Source: Lysinibacillus sphaericus
GTDB taxonomy: Bacteria; Bacillota; Bacilli; Bacillales_A; Planococcaceae
Direction of reading: 5' to 3'
Assembly (NCBI RefSeq): GCF_002982115.1
Contig: NZ_CP019980.1
Location: forward strand, 1,434,001-1,498,000
Length of the DNA stretch: 64,000 nucleotides
Part shown: piece by piece, positions 1 through 10,303 of the stretch
Position numbering within the stretch: position 1 is the stretch's first letter
How the letters are laid out: every line of letters starts with the position of its first letter
Program-made: the position numbers and the translations under genes
The notes under the pieces: generated by a model
What the model was told of the DNA's origin: nothing
What the model saw: only the letters and a program-made list of their open reading frames with translations
Database searches by the model: none

Positions 1-503
1 CGATGAAACGAATTGACTTTACTATCGCCATTGGTAAAGCAGTTGACCTGCGTGTAATGGAAGAAAAGAATACGAAAAAAACATCAACAAGTGTCTTTAA
101 AGATGTTAAACGTACGATGAAAGATTATGCCTATATTGAATCGGCAGTCAACAAAGGCATTATTAAAGGTGTGACACCAGATTATTTTAAACCAGATAAT
201 GCGATTACACGTGCGCAAGCTGCGGCAATATTTGTCCGTGCATTAGGGCTTGAAAACAAAGCGCCAGATCCTGGCTATGTTACAAAATTTAAAGATGATG
301 CACAAATTCCTAACTATTCAAGAGATGGTATTTATATCGTCAATGAGCTTGGTCTTATGACAGGCGACCCTGTAACGGGCCGATTTAATCCAAACCAACC
401 ATTAACTCGTGCCCAAGCATCTGCTGTGCTTGAGCGATTCTTAAACTATTTAGAGAATGATTTAAAACAAAACTACCGAGATGATATATTATTCTTTAAC
501 TAA
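1..503 (+). CDS. SLH-domain cell-surface protein, C-terminal part (partial)
   Basis: The frame is open from the first complete codon (base 3) and the ATG there falls inside an SLH-like stretch, so the true start probably lies before the window. The visible 166 residues carry two S-layer homology modules: one with the motif ITRAQAAAIFVRALGL near residues 68-83 and one with LTRAQASAVLERFLN near residues 134-148. SLH modules bind pyruvylated secondary cell-wall polymer and anchor proteins to the wall. The stop codon overlaps the start region of the next SLH gene, so the two are probably co-transcribed surface proteins. What lies N-terminal to the SLH part cannot be seen. Confidence 0.8.
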   Translation, partial: MKRIDFTIAIGKAVDLRVMEEKNTKKTSTSVFKDVKRTMKDYAYIESAVNKGIIKGVTPDYFKPDNAITRAQAAAIFVRALGLENKAPDPGYVTKFKDDAQIPNYSRDGIYIVNELGLMTGDPVTGRFNPNQPLTRAQASAVLERFLNYLENDLKQNYRDDILFFN

Positions 504-520
504 TGAAAGGACTGAAAGGA

Positions 521-3451
521 ATGCAATATGCGAAAAAGGCATTGCTATTATTGGCCTGTTTTGTACTAGCCTTTATGACTGTAACACCAATGGTCTCACT
601 AGCTGCTACAACGATTCAAGATGTGCCGACAACTGATAGTAAATACAAAGCTATTTCTTGGGCAGTTGATAATGATTTATTAGCATTAAATGGTGCGAAT
701 AACTTTTTGCCAAACGAGCAAGTAACAGAGCGAGAGCTTGTCACAATGTTTGCAAAGCTTGATAAAAACTATGCGTTATCATATAACGAAAGTGTTGCCT
801 ATAATTTTTATAGTGATTTATATTTGCCATTCGAAGGTACACATGTAATGGCAAATCGTTCAAAAGCCATTACACGAGGTCACTTTGCACGTATATATGC
901 TGCATTTAAAGGTTTAGATTTAGATGAACCACAGGCAGTACAATATTTATATACAAATGATATTTCAACTGGCAATACAGGCAAAAAAACATTTGCTGAT
1001 TTTAATCCCTCTACGAAACTATCTCGTGGTGATGCAGCCGAGTTTTTATATCGTAGTGTACAAAACGGTTCCTTTGCTGTCCTAGGTTTGAAAAAATCTG
1101 CAGCAGGTCGTGATAATGATAAAGTAACTTTACCAGCAGGCTTTATGGGTTCGAATAGCGGAGAGTTTGAAGAACCGAAGGATAATGATAGTGATTTTAC
1201 AGGTCCTGACTATGTCAATAATGCTCTGCAAAGTATTGAAGTTGAAAAACCAGATTTAATTGCAAACGGTGAGGATATGACGGCGATTACAGTATCTTTA
1301 AAGGCATGTAACGGTGACCCGATTGCTGATGATAAGTCCTATACGTTCCGTGTAACGTCTTCAGAGGGAGCTGATATTGTCAATTCAGCTGGTGAAGCTG
1401 TTCGCAACGTTCAATCGGACGGTTCAACTGTAACAGCGTTTGTTAAAGCGAAAAAGCTTACAAAATCAGTACGTGATACGATTAGTTTTGAACTTATTAA
1501 CAACACAGACCCTAGCATGAAGTGTCTGGTTGGAGAAAAATTAAATGCACACGTGCGTTACGCGCCACAGCCAGAATTACGCATTGACTTTAAAGTGTAT
1601 GACCCAACGAATACAGATGACAATGGTACTATAACACCACCTTATGTACAATATGAAAAGCCACCGGAGTTTTTCACTGAAAATGTAATTGATGTTTACG
1701 GTCCCGTGCCATTAAATCCTGATGCAGATGAAAAGCGTTTTAGTATTGGACAACAAACAAATGTTACCAATTCTCTAGGCGTTGTACAAAATATGTATTT
1801 ACAATATGGTGGCGCCGATCCGAAGTATCCTGCTCTTGGATATGAGAATGCGATTTTACAATTTGAAAACTATAATATCTCTGTATATTTATTTGAAAAA
1901 ATATTGAACGAGCGTTTAAAAGATTCTGTGACGACACCAGCGAAGACTGAGATTATGTATATGATTTCAGAGGATGGTCGTCCAATTTATCGAATCCAAG
2001 GAATCGATGATAATATTGCTTCACAAGTGGAAAATATCAATCCAGTAGGTACGATTATTCAGTTAATGAGTCCAAAATATATGCCAGAAGAAAAGAATTT
2101 AACATTAGAGCATTATGATAGTGTTATGAAAATTTATGCTATATTAACGGGCTTAAGTAATTATGAACGTACCGTATTATTAAAATACCAAGGCGGTAAA
2201 TTACTAGGACAAGTAGAAGCTTATAAAAAACGTGTTGAGGCGTTAAAAGAAAGTGCAGATGCTGCGGCAAGACCATCTGGTAAGGACCGATATACACAAG
2301 TTATGGTAACGTTAGTTCGTCCAGGTGGAGAACCAATTACGGATTATCAAGGAACGGTAAAAATCAAATTTGATGGTGTAGAAAAAACGGCATCCTTTGT
2401 CACAAATACTTCGGATTATTTGAATAATACAGGTGGGCCAGGGACTGCAGTCGCTTACTTTGACTCGATTATTTATGGGAAATCTAAAATAGAAGCTACT
2501 CTTGTCAATAAAGTTGACCCACGTTATGCAACAATATTGAAGTCTATTACAGATAAAACGATTACAAAAGAAATTTTTACAAATCCTTACTTTAGTAAAA
2601 ATGCTTGTAGTTTAGCAACTGAAGTCGCATATGTAGTTGATTACTCTTCTTCTATGAAACGTATCGACCAAACGAATTATCGCGGTACAAAAATGATGGA
2701 AGTAATCAATCAAATTCAGGCGAAAAATAATATTGTCATTGAAACGAACACAAGTGCAACTGTATTAGGTGAAGGCAGTACAGATAATGTCTTAAAGAAA
2801 GACCTGTATCGTACATCGACGGATAAGGGAGCTACAGATATTTTTACGGGTATAGAATTAGCTCTTACTAAATTCTCAAATGATACAAAAACTTCTAAAT
2901 CCATTATTGTTGTATCTGATGGAAAAACAAGTAAATCAAAAATGACAAAAGTAATTAATGATGCGAAAAAGAAAGGCATCAAAATTTACACTGTAAGTAT
3001 GGGTAAGAAAAACCAAATTAATGAGGCAATTCTGACACAAATGGCTACGGAAACAGGTGGCACATATTATCATGCAATTGATAATTACCAGTTCCATCAG
3101 GTCGCTCAAAAAATAATTGATGCGATTCTATGTAAAACTGCGCCTTCAAGCTGTATCAACCCTGATGATTTATTTGAGGAAGCGACAGTATCCATCCGAA
3201 AAGGATATATTACGATGAATGCAAGAATTGATAGTAATTGTCCAAATGTTGCAAATGTCGTTGTTCGTTATTCCTCTGTCAGCGGTGATGTTCAATTTGA
3301 TCTTAAAAAGCGTAGCGATAGTGTGTTTATGTTGACGAAAAATGTTCAAACTATGGTTGACTTTAAAGTCAATGGCGACATCGAGTTTTTAGCTTATGAT
3401 AAAGACGGAAAAGTAATTTCGCAAAAAACTGTTAAAATTACAAATTCATAA
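521..3451 (+). CDS. Secreted SLH and von Willebrand factor A domain surface protein
   Basis: A 976-residue predicted exported protein. I place the start at ATG 521, not at the upstream in-frame ATG 503, because a GAAAGG ribosome site lies about 10 bases before 521 and none precedes 503. The N-terminus is a signal peptide (lysines, then a run of Leu/Ala/Phe, ending near VSLAA). Degenerate SLH-like modules follow over about residues 30-185. Beta-rich, invasin-like sequence fills the middle. A von Willebrand A domain lies at about residues 700-860, with the metal-site motif DYSSSM followed by TDIFTG and VSDGKT. Such proteins are wall-anchored adhesion or assembly proteins; the ligand is unknown. 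Paired with the preceding SLH gene. Confidence 0.82.
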   Translation: MQYAKKALLLLACFVLAFMTVTPMVSLAATTIQDVPTTDSKYKAISWAVDNDLLALNGANNFLPNEQVTERELVTMFAKLDKNYALSYNESVAYNFYSDLYLPFEGTHVMANRSKAITRGHFARIYAAFKGLDLDEPQAVQYLYTNDISTGNTGKKTFADFNPSTKLSRGDAAEFLYRSVQNGSFAVLGLKKSAAGRDNDKVTLPAGFMGSNSGEFEEPKDNDSDFTGPDYVNNALQSIEVEKPDLIANGEDMTAITVSLKACNGDPIADDKSYTFRVTSSEGADIVNSAGEAVRNVQSDGSTVTAFVKAKKLTKSVRDTISFELINNTDPSMKCLVGEKLNAHVRYAPQPELRIDFKVYDPTNTDDNGTITPPYVQYEKPPEFFTENVIDVYGPVPLNPDADEKRFSIGQQTNVTNSLGVVQNMYLQYGGADPKYPALGYENAILQFENYNISVYLFEKILNERLKDSVTTPAKTEIMYMISEDGRPIYRIQGIDDNIASQVENINPVGTIIQLMSPKYMPEEKNLTLEHYDSVMKIYAILTGLSNYERTVLLKYQGGKLLGQVEAYKKRVEALKESADAAARPSGKDRYTQVMVTLVRPGGEPITDYQGTVKIKFDGVEKTASFVTNTSDYLNNTGGPGTAVAYFDSIIYGKSKIEATLVNKVDPRYATILKSITDKTITKEIFTNPYFSKNACSLATEVAYVVDYSSSMKRIDQTNYRGTKMMEVINQIQAKNNIVIETNTSATVLGEGSTDNVLKKDLYRTSTDKGATDIFTGIELALTKFSNDTKTSKSIIVVSDGKTSKSKMTKVINDAKKKGIKIYTVSMGKKNQINEAILTQMATETGGTYYHAIDNYQFHQVAQKIIDAILCKTAPSSCINPDDLFEEATVSIRKGYITMNARIDSNCPNVANVVVRYSSVSGDVQFDLKKRSDSVFMLTKNVQTMVDFKVNGDIEFLAYDKDGKVISQKTVKITNS

Positions 3452-3475
3452 AAGTGCTCAATGAGGAGCGATTCG

Positions 3476-3520
3476 ACTGTAGACGACTAGATGCAAGTTT
3501 TAGTTTGTCTACAGTTTTTT
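3476..3520 (+). terminator. Intrinsic terminator after the vWA/SLH gene
   Basis: The arms ACTGTAGAC (3476-3484) and GTCTACAGT (3507-3515) form a 9-bp stem, followed by a run of T. The 3-prime arm, within GTTTGTCTACAGT, recurs in the terminator at 45638-45686. Confidence 0.75.
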
Positions 3521-3669
3521 CTATTGTGTAAAAGAGTTCAATGCCATTTTTAGAGAAAGCTATCTAGCAGACCATTCTATTTTTGAACTTTCCTTGACAT
3601 AGCGAAACCAGCATTACTCGTATGCAGTTTTAAAATTTGATACAATACGTATAATTTGTTAAACTTAGT

Positions 3670-3684
3670 TTATAATAATTCTAA
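3670..3684 (+). promoter_or_regulatory. PerR-type operator upstream of hemA
   Basis: The 15-mer TTATAATAATTCTAA matches the PerR consensus TTATAAT-N-ATTATAA at 14 of 15 positions (the only difference is C at 3681). PerR represses the hemA operon in B. subtilis, so position and sequence agree. A TATAAT hexamer at 3650-3655 just upstream and an extended -10 at 3751-3759 are candidate promoters. Binding is inferred. Confidence 0.65.
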
Positions 3685-3750
3685 AGTAGAAAATGAATTA
3701 TAGTTCTTCATGACATGTTCACAAATAATAGATGAACTATTGTCGAACTG

Positions 3751-3759
3751 TGCTATAAT
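3751..3759 (+). promoter_or_regulatory. Extended -10 promoter element for hemA
   Basis: The sequence TGCTATAAT is a perfect extended -10 (TGN-TATAAT) about 35 bases before the hemA start. No convincing -35 hexamer stands at 17 bases, which is usual for extended -10 promoters. Confidence 0.5.
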
Positions 3760-3794
3760 GAGATTTGTGAATTAGAACGTGTGAGGTGTTATTC

Positions 3795-5159
3795 ATGCAT
3801 ACCATCGTAGTAGGCTTGAATTATAAATCAGCGCCAGTTGAAATTAGGGAAAAGCTATCTTTCGTAGAAAGCGAGTTACCGCAAGCAATGGAAGCGCTGC
3901 AAAAACAAAAAAGCATATTGGAAAATGTTATCGTTTCAACTTGTAATCGAACAGAAATATATGCAGTCGTCGATCAATTGCATACTGGACGTCACTTTGT
4001 GAAGCAATTTTTAGCAAATTGGTTCAACTTGCCTGTGGAGACTTTTTCTTCTTACTTAACAATTCGAGAAGAAGATGAGGCATTAGAACATTTATTTAAA
4101 GTTACAGCTGGAATTGATTCAATGGTGCTTGGTGAAACACAAATTTTAGGACAAGTGAAAAAAAGCTTCTTAAATGGACAAGAGATTGGGACGACAGGTA
4201 CGGTCTACAATCAGTTATTTAAACAAGCAGTTACATTTGCGAAGCGAGCACATAGTGAAACAGCTATTGGGGAGAATGCGGTATCTGTTTCTTATGCAGC
4301 AGTAGAATTAGCAAAGAAAATTTTTGGATCTTTACAACGCAAGCACGTCGCTATTTTAGGGGCAGGTAAAATGGGTGAACTTGCTATCGAGAACTTGTAT
4401 GGTAACGGCGTAGGAAAAGTGACGGTTATTAATCGTACTTTTGAAAAAGCTGAAAGTTTAGCAGCCAAGTTCCAAGGTGAAGCGAAGTCAATGAGGGAAT
4501 TACAATGCTCACTACTTGAAGCGGATATTTTAATTACGTCCACAGGTGCGACAGATTTTGTCATTGATTATGAGCTCATGCAACTTGTTGAACGTTTGCG
4601 TAAAGGTAAACCACTGTTTATGGTCGATATTGCGGTACCCCGTGATATTGATCCACGTGTTGGTGATCTGCCAAACGTATTCTTATATGATATCGATGAT
4701 TTACAAGGTATTGTTGAAGCTAACTTAGCAGAGCGCGAACGTGCGGCAGCGGAAATTACGCAAATGATTGATAAAGAAGTTGTTCAATTTAAAGATTGGT
4801 TTGCAACGCTTGGTGTCGTGCCAGTCATTTCAGCTTTACGTAAAAAAGCAAACCAAATTCAACAAGAAACAATGATCAGTATTGAAAATAAAATGCCAGA
4901 GTTAACGGATCGAGAACGTAAGATTTTAAGTAAGCATACAAAATCAATTATTAATCAATTGTTAAAAGAGCCAATTTTACAAGCTAAGGAAATGGCAAAT
5001 TCACCAAAAGCAAATGAACAGTTACGTTTATTCCAACAAATTTTTGGCATAGAGGATGCTGTGGAAGATGAAGTGGATATGATGAGCAAGCAAGAGCTTG
5101 AGCGTAAAGAACGTTTACGATCATCGCAAACACCTACTGAACCAAAGTACTCTTTCTAA
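3795..5159 (+). CDS. hemA: Glutamyl-tRNA reductase
   Basis: Reduces glutamyl-tRNA(Glu) to glutamate-1-semialdehyde with NADPH, the first committed step of C5 tetrapyrrole synthesis in the cytoplasm. The 454-residue protein has the usual length. It begins [19 protein letters not shown] and has the catalytic cysteine in STCNRTEIY (Cys50), a Rossmann motif GAGKMGELA near residue 190 and the C-terminal dimerisation helices. I choose ATG 3795 because GAGGTG sits 6 bases before it; the in-frame GTG at 3786 lies inside that ribosome site. First gene of the haem cluster, but a strong terminator separates it from hemX. A PerR-type box upstream suggests peroxide- or iron-linked repression. Confidence 0.97.
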   Translation: MHTIVVGLNYKSAPVEIREKLSFVESELPQAMEALQKQKSILENVIVSTCNRTEIYAVVDQLHTGRHFVKQFLANWFNLPVETFSSYLTIREEDEALEHLFKVTAGIDSMVLGETQILGQVKKSFLNGQEIGTTGTVYNQLFKQAVTFAKRAHSETAIGENAVSVSYAAVELAKKIFGSLQRKHVAILGAGKMGELAIENLYGNGVGKVTVINRTFEKAESLAAKFQGEAKSMRELQCSLLEADILITSTGATDFVIDYELMQLVERLRKGKPLFMVDIAVPRDIDPRVGDLPNVFLYDIDDLQGIVEANLAERERAAAEITQMIDKEVVQFKDWFATLGVVPVISALRKKANQIQQETMISIENKMPELTDRERKILSKHTKSIINQLLKEPILQAKEMANSPKANEQLRLFQQIFGIEDAVEDEVDMMSKQELERKERLRSSQTPTEPKYSF

Positions 5160-5272
5160 GATGTCTAGACATTCGAGCTCCACAATCGCTTGAGGCTCAC
5201 GATTTGAGTCATGTAGCAAATTTTTGCTTTTTGCATGGTTTTGCTGACGTGTGCGAACTTGAAATTACATGA

Positions 5273-5322
5273 GGCGTTTTCGTATCTGTATGGTAAACTA
5301 AAGATACGAAAACGTCTTTTTT
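5273..5322 (+). terminator. Strong intrinsic terminator between hemA and hemX
   Basis: The arms GGCGTTTTCGTATC (5273-5286) and GATACGAAAACGTC (5303-5316) pair over 14 positions with one G-T wobble and are followed by six T. A 12-base palindrome, ATGTCTAGACAT, lies at 5161-5172 just after the hemA stop. The 222-base hemA-hemX gap holds nothing else recognisable. Confidence 0.85.
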
Positions 5323-5381
5323 AGGCTGGGATACTGTTTATAGTAGCTTTAGCACTTTTTGAAATAAAGAAGGGATGTCCA

Positions 5382-6209
5382 TTGGCTGATTTGACAATGA
5401 CAAGGCTCTATGAAGTGATGATCGTCTTGTATGCGATCAGTCTAGTGTTTTACTTTACTGATTACTTTTATAAACAAGTACGTGCAAGGCGGATTGCTTT
5501 TTGGCTTGTTTCATTTGTATGGGTGATTCAAAGTGCCATTATTATACTAACTTTTATCGAAACAAAGCGTTTCCCGATTTTATCTTTATATGAAGGAATT
5601 CTGTTCTATTCTTGGTTGTTAGTAACATTATCGATTATTCTCCATTGTATAGCGAGAGTCGATTTACCAGTATTTATTATCAATATATTAGGATTTTTAT
5701 TTGCTAGTATTTTTACATTTATGCCGAAAAGGCCAACAGGAGCAGTAGGGGATACATTAATTTCGGAAATGCTCTTTATCCATATTTCATTTGCGATATT
5801 ATCGTATGCTGCTTTCACGTTAACTTTTGTATTTGCGATATTATATTTAGTTTTATATCGCTTATTAAAAAAGAAAAAATGGTCACAATTATGGACACGT
5901 TTGCCATCATTACAGCAAACGAGCAATTGGATGAACGTATCATTTTTTATAGGGATTCCAATGTTATTCATAAGTTTAATATTAGGCTTTGAATGGGCAT
6001 TATTAAGATTAGAGAGTTTATCTATCTTTGATGCGAAGATAATAGGGTCCTTTATCATTTTAGTATTATATTGTTGTATTTTATATGTGAATCGTAAAAG
6101 TAAGCTGACGGGCACTAATTATGCGTGGGTTCATATTTATGCTTATTTATTAGTTGTCGTAAATTTCTTTTTAGGAAGTAGCTTATCTCGATTCCATTTA
6201 TGGTATTAG
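5382..6209 (+). CDS. hemX: HemX/CcsA-like integral membrane protein
   Basis: A 275-residue polytopic membrane protein of the cytochrome c assembly (CcsA/CcmC) superfamily, with about eight hydrophobic segments. In B. subtilis HemX sits at this place and lowers the amount of HemA; a haem-handling role is suggested by the family. The start is TTG 5382, with AGAAGGGA at 5369-5376 before it. An overlapping ATG at 5375 opens only a four-codon frame. Placed after the hemA terminator and 18 bases before hemC, so it is probably the first gene of a hemX-hemC-hemD-hemB-hemL unit. Confidence 0.88.
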   Translation: MADLTMTRLYEVMIVLYAISLVFYFTDYFYKQVRARRIAFWLVSFVWVIQSAIIILTFIETKRFPILSLYEGILFYSWLLVTLSIILHCIARVDLPVFIINILGFLFASIFTFMPKRPTGAVGDTLISEMLFIHISFAILSYAAFTLTFVFAILYLVLYRLLKKKKWSQLWTRLPSLQQTSNWMNVSFFIGIPMLFISLILGFEWALLRLESLSIFDAKIIGSFIILVLYCCILYVNRKSKLTGTNYAWVHIYAYLLVVVNFFLGSSLSRFHLWY

Positions 6210-6227
6210 AAGAAAGGTTGGAGACTG

Positions 6228-7160
6228 TTGAGAAAAATTATTGTAGGTTCTAGGAGAAGTAAATTAGCATTAACGCAAACAAATTGGTTTATCAATGAGC
6301 TAAAGGCAGCAGGTGTGCCGTTTGAATTTGAAGTAAAAGAAATTGTTACTAAAGGCGATCAAATTTTAGATGTTCAACTTTCTAAAGTTGGTGGTAAAGG
6401 ACTTTTTGTAAAAGAAATTGAACAGGCGCTTTTTGACAAGGAAATTGATTTTGCGGTTCATTCGATGAAAGATATGCCTGCCGTACTACCAGAAGGTTTA
6501 GTAATTGGTTGTATTCCACCTCGTGAGGATGCGCGCGATGCATTTATTTCTAAAGGTCATGTGAAATTTGCAGATCTTCCTGCAGGAGCAGTAGTGGGGA
6601 CAAGCTCTCTTCGACGAAGTGCTCAACTCTTAACATTACGTCCTGATATTGAAATTAAATGGATTCGCGGAAATGTCGATACACGTTTAGCAAAACTTGA
6701 AACAGACGAATATGATGCGATTATTTTAGCGGCCGCAGGTTTAAAGAGATTGGGTTGGAGCGATGATGTCGTAACAGAGTTTTTATCAGTGGAAGACTGT
6801 CTTCCAGCTGTAGCACAAGGGTCTTTAGGGATTGAATGTCGACAAGACGATGCTGAATTATTAGCTGAACTAGCAAAATTAACTGACAGTGCTACATGGA
6901 AAGAAGCACATGCAGAGCGTGCTTTCTTAGCTGCTATGGATGGTGGTTGCCAAGTGCCTATCGCAGGTTATGCCAAGTATAATGGGGAAGAAATTACACT
7001 AACAGGGTTAGTTGCCGCACCAGATGCCGCAGTTATTTATAAAGAGACGGTAGTAGGTACTGATGCCGAAGCAATTGGTAATGAACTAGCTGACATGTTA
7101 ACGAAACAAGGTGCCTATGATTTAATTCAACGTGTTAAGGCAGAGCAAGATGCTAAATAA
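6228..7160 (+). CDS. hemC: Porphobilinogen deaminase (hydroxymethylbilane synthase)
   Basis: Joins four porphobilinogen molecules into hydroxymethylbilane in the cytoplasm. The 310 residues match the family: N-terminal [16 protein letters not shown], the arginine-rich substrate motif [11 protein letters not shown] near residue 128 and the dipyrromethane-cofactor cysteine in [13 protein letters not shown] near residue 241. The start codon is TTG 6228, with AAAGG at 6213-6217 and GGAG at 6220-6223 before it. Its 3-prime end overlaps hemD by 11 bases, indicating translational coupling. Confidence 0.97.
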   Translation: MRKIIVGSRRSKLALTQTNWFINELKAAGVPFEFEVKEIVTKGDQILDVQLSKVGGKGLFVKEIEQALFDKEIDFAVHSMKDMPAVLPEGLVIGCIPPREDARDAFISKGHVKFADLPAGAVVGTSSLRRSAQLLTLRPDIEIKWIRGNVDTRLAKLETDEYDAIILAAAGLKRLGWSDDVVTEFLSVEDCLPAVAQGSLGIECRQDDAELLAELAKLTDSATWKEAHAERAFLAAMDGGCQVPIAGYAKYNGEEITLTGLVAAPDAAVIYKETVVGTDAEAIGNELADMLTKQGAYDLIQRVKAEQDAK

Positions 7161-7911
7161 TTTACCTTTGCAGGGTAAAACAATTATTTTAACTGGAACG
7201 TCTAAAACAGCAACAGTTGGAGACGATATTTCCGCTTTAGGTGGTCAGGCAGTTTTTGCCCCATTGATAGAAACTTGCGAAATTATTGATCCAAAAGATG
7301 ATGCGCAATTAGCATTTGCACGTCAATTTAACTGGCTAATCTTTACGAGTCAAAATGCGGTAGATGCTTTTGCTAGTAAGATGAATCGTTGTCATTTAAG
7401 TGCAAGCCATTTTCAAGGGAAAATTGCATCGATTGGAACGAAAACGACTGCGGCATTAGAAAAGTTAGGCTTTCAAGTTAGCTTTATGCCTTCAATATTT
7501 AGTGCCGATGTCTTTGTTAAAGAGTTTCCTATTGTTGCAGGGCACAATCCAACATGTTTATTTATTCGTGGGGAAAAAGCGAAAACAACATTAAAGGATG
7601 GGCTGCCCTTCAAATTAAATGAATGGACGGTTTATGAAACGATTGAGCGCCACGACCAAAAACAAGTAATTATCGATTGTATCCAGCAACATTCAGATGT
7701 TACAGTCATTTTTGCAAGTCCTTCGGCTGTAGATGTCTATGCAAAGGATATAGCTACAGTCGTTGGATGGAAAGCGGTACGTGTGGCGGCAATCGGGCAC
7801 ATTACAGAAGCAGCTATTGTAAACCACGGTGCTACTGTAGACATTATGCCGAGTATTTATACTATGCAAGCAGTCATCGAGGAATTAACGAAAGTAGAGG
7901 AAAGAACATGA
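7150..7911 (+). CDS. hemD: Uroporphyrinogen-III synthase
   Basis: Cyclises hydroxymethylbilane, inverting ring D, to give uroporphyrinogen III. The 253-residue protein shows the poorly conserved two-domain HemD fold pattern: [10 protein letters not shown] at the N-terminus, [13 protein letters not shown] near residue 62, and the late motif [13 protein letters not shown] choose ATG 7150, with TTAAGG 9 bases before it, over the in-frame GTG at 7132. It starts inside hemC, and its stop codon overlaps the hemB start (ATGA). Identification rests partly on position, since HemD sequences diverge widely. Confidence 0.93.
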   Translation: MLNNLPLQGKTIILTGTSKTATVGDDISALGGQAVFAPLIETCEIIDPKDDAQLAFARQFNWLIFTSQNAVDAFASKMNRCHLSASHFQGKIASIGTKTTAALEKLGFQVSFMPSIFSADVFVKEFPIVAGHNPTCLFIRGEKAKTTLKDGLPFKLNEWTVYETIERHDQKQVIIDCIQQHSDVTVIFASPSAVDVYAKDIATVVGWKAVRVAAIGHITEAAIVNHGATVDIMPSIYTMQAVIEELTKVEERT

Positions 7912-8888
7912 CAAATTTACAATTTCAAAGACATCGTCGTTTACGCGCAAATGCAATGATACGATCTATGGTAAAAGAAACTTACTTACACAAAGAGGAC
8001 TTAATTTATCCTATTTTCGTGATAGAAGGCGAAGATATTAAAAATGAAGTTCAGTCAATGCCAGGTGTTTTTCAATTTTCATTAGATAATCTAGGTGCTG
8101 AAGTAGATGAAGTGGTTGCTTTAGGTATCCCAGCTGTTATTTTATTTGGTTTACCAGCAGAAAAAGATGAAGTGGGGACAGGTGCTTTCCACGATCATGG
8201 AATTGTTCAAGAAGCGACACGCCTTATTAAAGAGCGTCACCCAGAGCTGTTAGTGATTGCTGATACATGTCTGTGTGAGTTTACAGACCATGGTCATTGT
8301 GGCTTGATTGAGGGCGATCAAATTTTAAATGACGCTTCTTTAGATGTTTTAGCACGTACTGCTGTTTCACAAGCAAAAGCAGGTGCAGATATTATTGCAC
8401 CGTCAAATATGATGGATGGTTTTGTTGCTGCAATACGTACTGGTCTTGACGCAGCGGGCTTTGAAAATGTACCAATTATGTCCTATGCCGTAAAATATGC
8501 ATCAAGCTATTACGGCCCTTTCCGTGATGCGGCTGATGGAGCACCACAATTTGGTGATCGTAAATCATACCAAATGGACCCATCCAATCGTATGGAAGCT
8601 TTCCGTGAAGCAGAATCTGATATTGAAGAAGGTGCGGATTTCTTAATCGTGAAGCCTGCCCTAAGCTATTTAGATATTATTCGAGATATGAAAAATAACT
8701 ATACATTACCGATTGTTGCGTATAACGTTTCTGGTGAATATGCAATGATTAAAGCTGCAGCTATCAATGGTTGGATTGAAGAGAAAAAAGTAGTGCTTGA
8801 AACATTGCTAGGTATGAAACGAGCAGGCTCGGATCTAATTATCACTTATCATGCTAAAGATGTAGCACGTTGGTTGGAGGAGAAATAA
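7908..8888 (+). CDS. hemB: Delta-aminolevulinic acid dehydratase (porphobilinogen synthase)
   Basis: Condenses two aminolevulinate molecules to porphobilinogen. The 326-residue protein has the zinc-type cysteine cluster in [15 protein letters not shown] (around residues 119-133), a first active-site lysine in [16 protein letters not shown] and the Schiff-base lysine in [12 protein letters not shown]. The start is ATG 7908 ([13 protein letters not shown]), with AGAGGA just upstream; the frame is open further back but reads hemD out of frame. ATGA overlap with hemD and one-base overlap (TAATG) with hemL. Confidence 0.97.
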   Translation: MTNLQFQRHRRLRANAMIRSMVKETYLHKEDLIYPIFVIEGEDIKNEVQSMPGVFQFSLDNLGAEVDEVVALGIPAVILFGLPAEKDEVGTGAFHDHGIVQEATRLIKERHPELLVIADTCLCEFTDHGHCGLIEGDQILNDASLDVLARTAVSQAKAGADIIAPSNMMDGFVAAIRTGLDAAGFENVPIMSYAVKYASSYYGPFRDAADGAPQFGDRKSYQMDPSNRMEAFREAESDIEEGADFLIVKPALSYLDIIRDMKNNYTLPIVAYNVSGEYAMIKAAAINGWIEEKKVVLETLLGMKRAGSDLIITYHAKDVARWLEEK

Positions 8889-10180
8889 TGGCGCGTTCTT
8901 ACGAAAAATCAAAACAAGCATATGCAGAAGCTATCAACTTAATGCCGGGTGGGGTTAGTAGTCCCGTACGTGCATTTAAATCAGTAAATATGGATCCTAT
9001 ATTTATGGAATCTGGTCATGGTGCAATAATTACAGACATCGATGGCAATGAATATATTGACTATGTACTATCATGGGGCCCTTTAATTTTAGGGCATACT
9101 CATCCGGAAGTTGTAAAAGCCATTGCTGAAACTGCAGCGAAAGGTTCTTCTTTTGGAGCTCCTAGTTATACAGAAAATCGTTTAGCTAAGCTAGTATTAG
9201 AACGTTTACCTGGCATGGAGATGATTCGCTTTGTATCATCAGGGACAGAAGCAACAATGTCTGCATTACGTGTAGCACGTGGTGTAACAGGTCGTGATAA
9301 AATTTTGAAATTTGAAGGCTCTTACCATGGTCATGGTGATTCATTATTGATAAAAGCTGGTTCAGGTGTTGCGACATTAGGCCTACCTGATAGCCCTGGT
9401 GTACCTGCGGATATTGCGCGTAATACATTAACGGTGGCTTACAATGATTTAGAAGGTGCTAAACAAGTATTTGAAAAATTTGGTGCAGAGCTTGCGGCAG
9501 TAATTGTTGAGCCAGTGGCAGGGAATATGGGCGTTGTCCCACCACAGCCAGGTTTCCTAGAAGGCTTACGTGAATTAACAACAAAGCATGGTGCGCTGCT
9601 AATCTTTGATGAGGTTATGACAGGCTTCCGCGTTGACTATGGCTGTGCGCAAGGTTACTTTGCTGTAACACCAGATATGACAACGCTAGGGAAAGTAATT
9701 GGTGGCGGTCTACCTGTAGGTGCTTTCGCGGGTAAGAAGGAAGTTATGGAGCAAGTAGCACCAGCTGGTCCAATTTATCAAGCTGGTACATTATCAGGTA
9801 ATCCATTAGCAATGACAGCAGGCTATGAAACGTTATCCCGACTTGATGAAAACTCCTATGAGTATTTCAAAAAGTTAGGAGACCAACTAGAAGCAGGATT
9901 TAGAGCTGCAGCTACAAAGTACAATATTCCACATACGGTGAATCGCGCTGGCTCGATGATTGGTTTCTTCTTTACAAATGAAGATGTAATCGATTTTGCT
10001 TCAGCGAAAACGTCTGATTTACAATTATTTGCGGAATACTTCCATTTAATGGCAGAAGAAGGTATTTTCTTACCGCCTTCCCAATTTGAAGGATTGTTTA
10101 TTTCTACTGCACATACAGAGGAACATATCGCGAAAACGGTCGATGCTTTCCATAAAGTGTTTGCCCAATTAGCAAAATAA
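8888..10180 (+). CDS. hemL: Glutamate-1-semialdehyde 2,1-aminomutase
   Basis: Converts glutamate-1-semialdehyde, the HemA product, to 5-aminolevulinate using PLP or PMP. The 430 residues carry the GSA aminotransferase signatures: [12 protein letters not shown] near the N-terminus, [11 protein letters not shown] (cofactor aspartate), [16 protein letters not shown] with the PLP lysine near residue 268, and [10 protein letters not shown]. The start at ATG 8888 has GGAGGAGA just before it and overlaps the hemB stop by one base. Last gene of the haem unit; a terminator follows. Haem precursor formation is thus closed within the cluster from Glu-tRNA to uroporphyrinogen III. Confidence 0.97.
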   Translation: MARSYEKSKQAYAEAINLMPGGVSSPVRAFKSVNMDPIFMESGHGAIITDIDGNEYIDYVLSWGPLILGHTHPEVVKAIAETAAKGSSFGAPSYTENRLAKLVLERLPGMEMIRFVSSGTEATMSALRVARGVTGRDKILKFEGSYHGHGDSLLIKAGSGVATLGLPDSPGVPADIARNTLTVAYNDLEGAKQVFEKFGAELAAVIVEPVAGNMGVVPPQPGFLEGLRELTTKHGALLIFDEVMTGFRVDYGCAQGYFAVTPDMTTLGKVIGGGLPVGAFAGKKEVMEQVAPAGPIYQAGTLSGNPLAMTAGYETLSRLDENSYEYFKKLGDQLEAGFRAAATKYNIPHTVNRAGSMIGFFFTNEDVIDFASAKTSDLQLFAEYFHLMAEEGIFLPPSQFEGLFISTAHTEEHIAKTVDAFHKVFAQLAK

Positions 10181-10189
10181 GTTATCTAA

Positions 10190-10216
10190 AGCCATCCATT
10201 GGGGTGGCTTTTTTTT
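10190..10216 (+). terminator. Intrinsic terminator of the haem operon
   Basis: AGCCATCC and GGGGTGGCT (10201-10209) form a stem with one wobble pair, with eight T after it. Confidence 0.85.
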
Positions 10217-10303
10217 GTCAAAATTAAAACTTTCAGCATAGCCAAATAGTGGGCGTTTTAGTTTATAATAGAGCTATTCAGAAAAGAAAGTAGTGGTTTT
10301 AAA

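Noticed and set aside
7677-7907. Upstream extension of hemB to 7677
   Set aside because: The added residues are Cys/Tyr/Arg-rich and are hemD read out of frame; the family start and ribosome site are at 7908.
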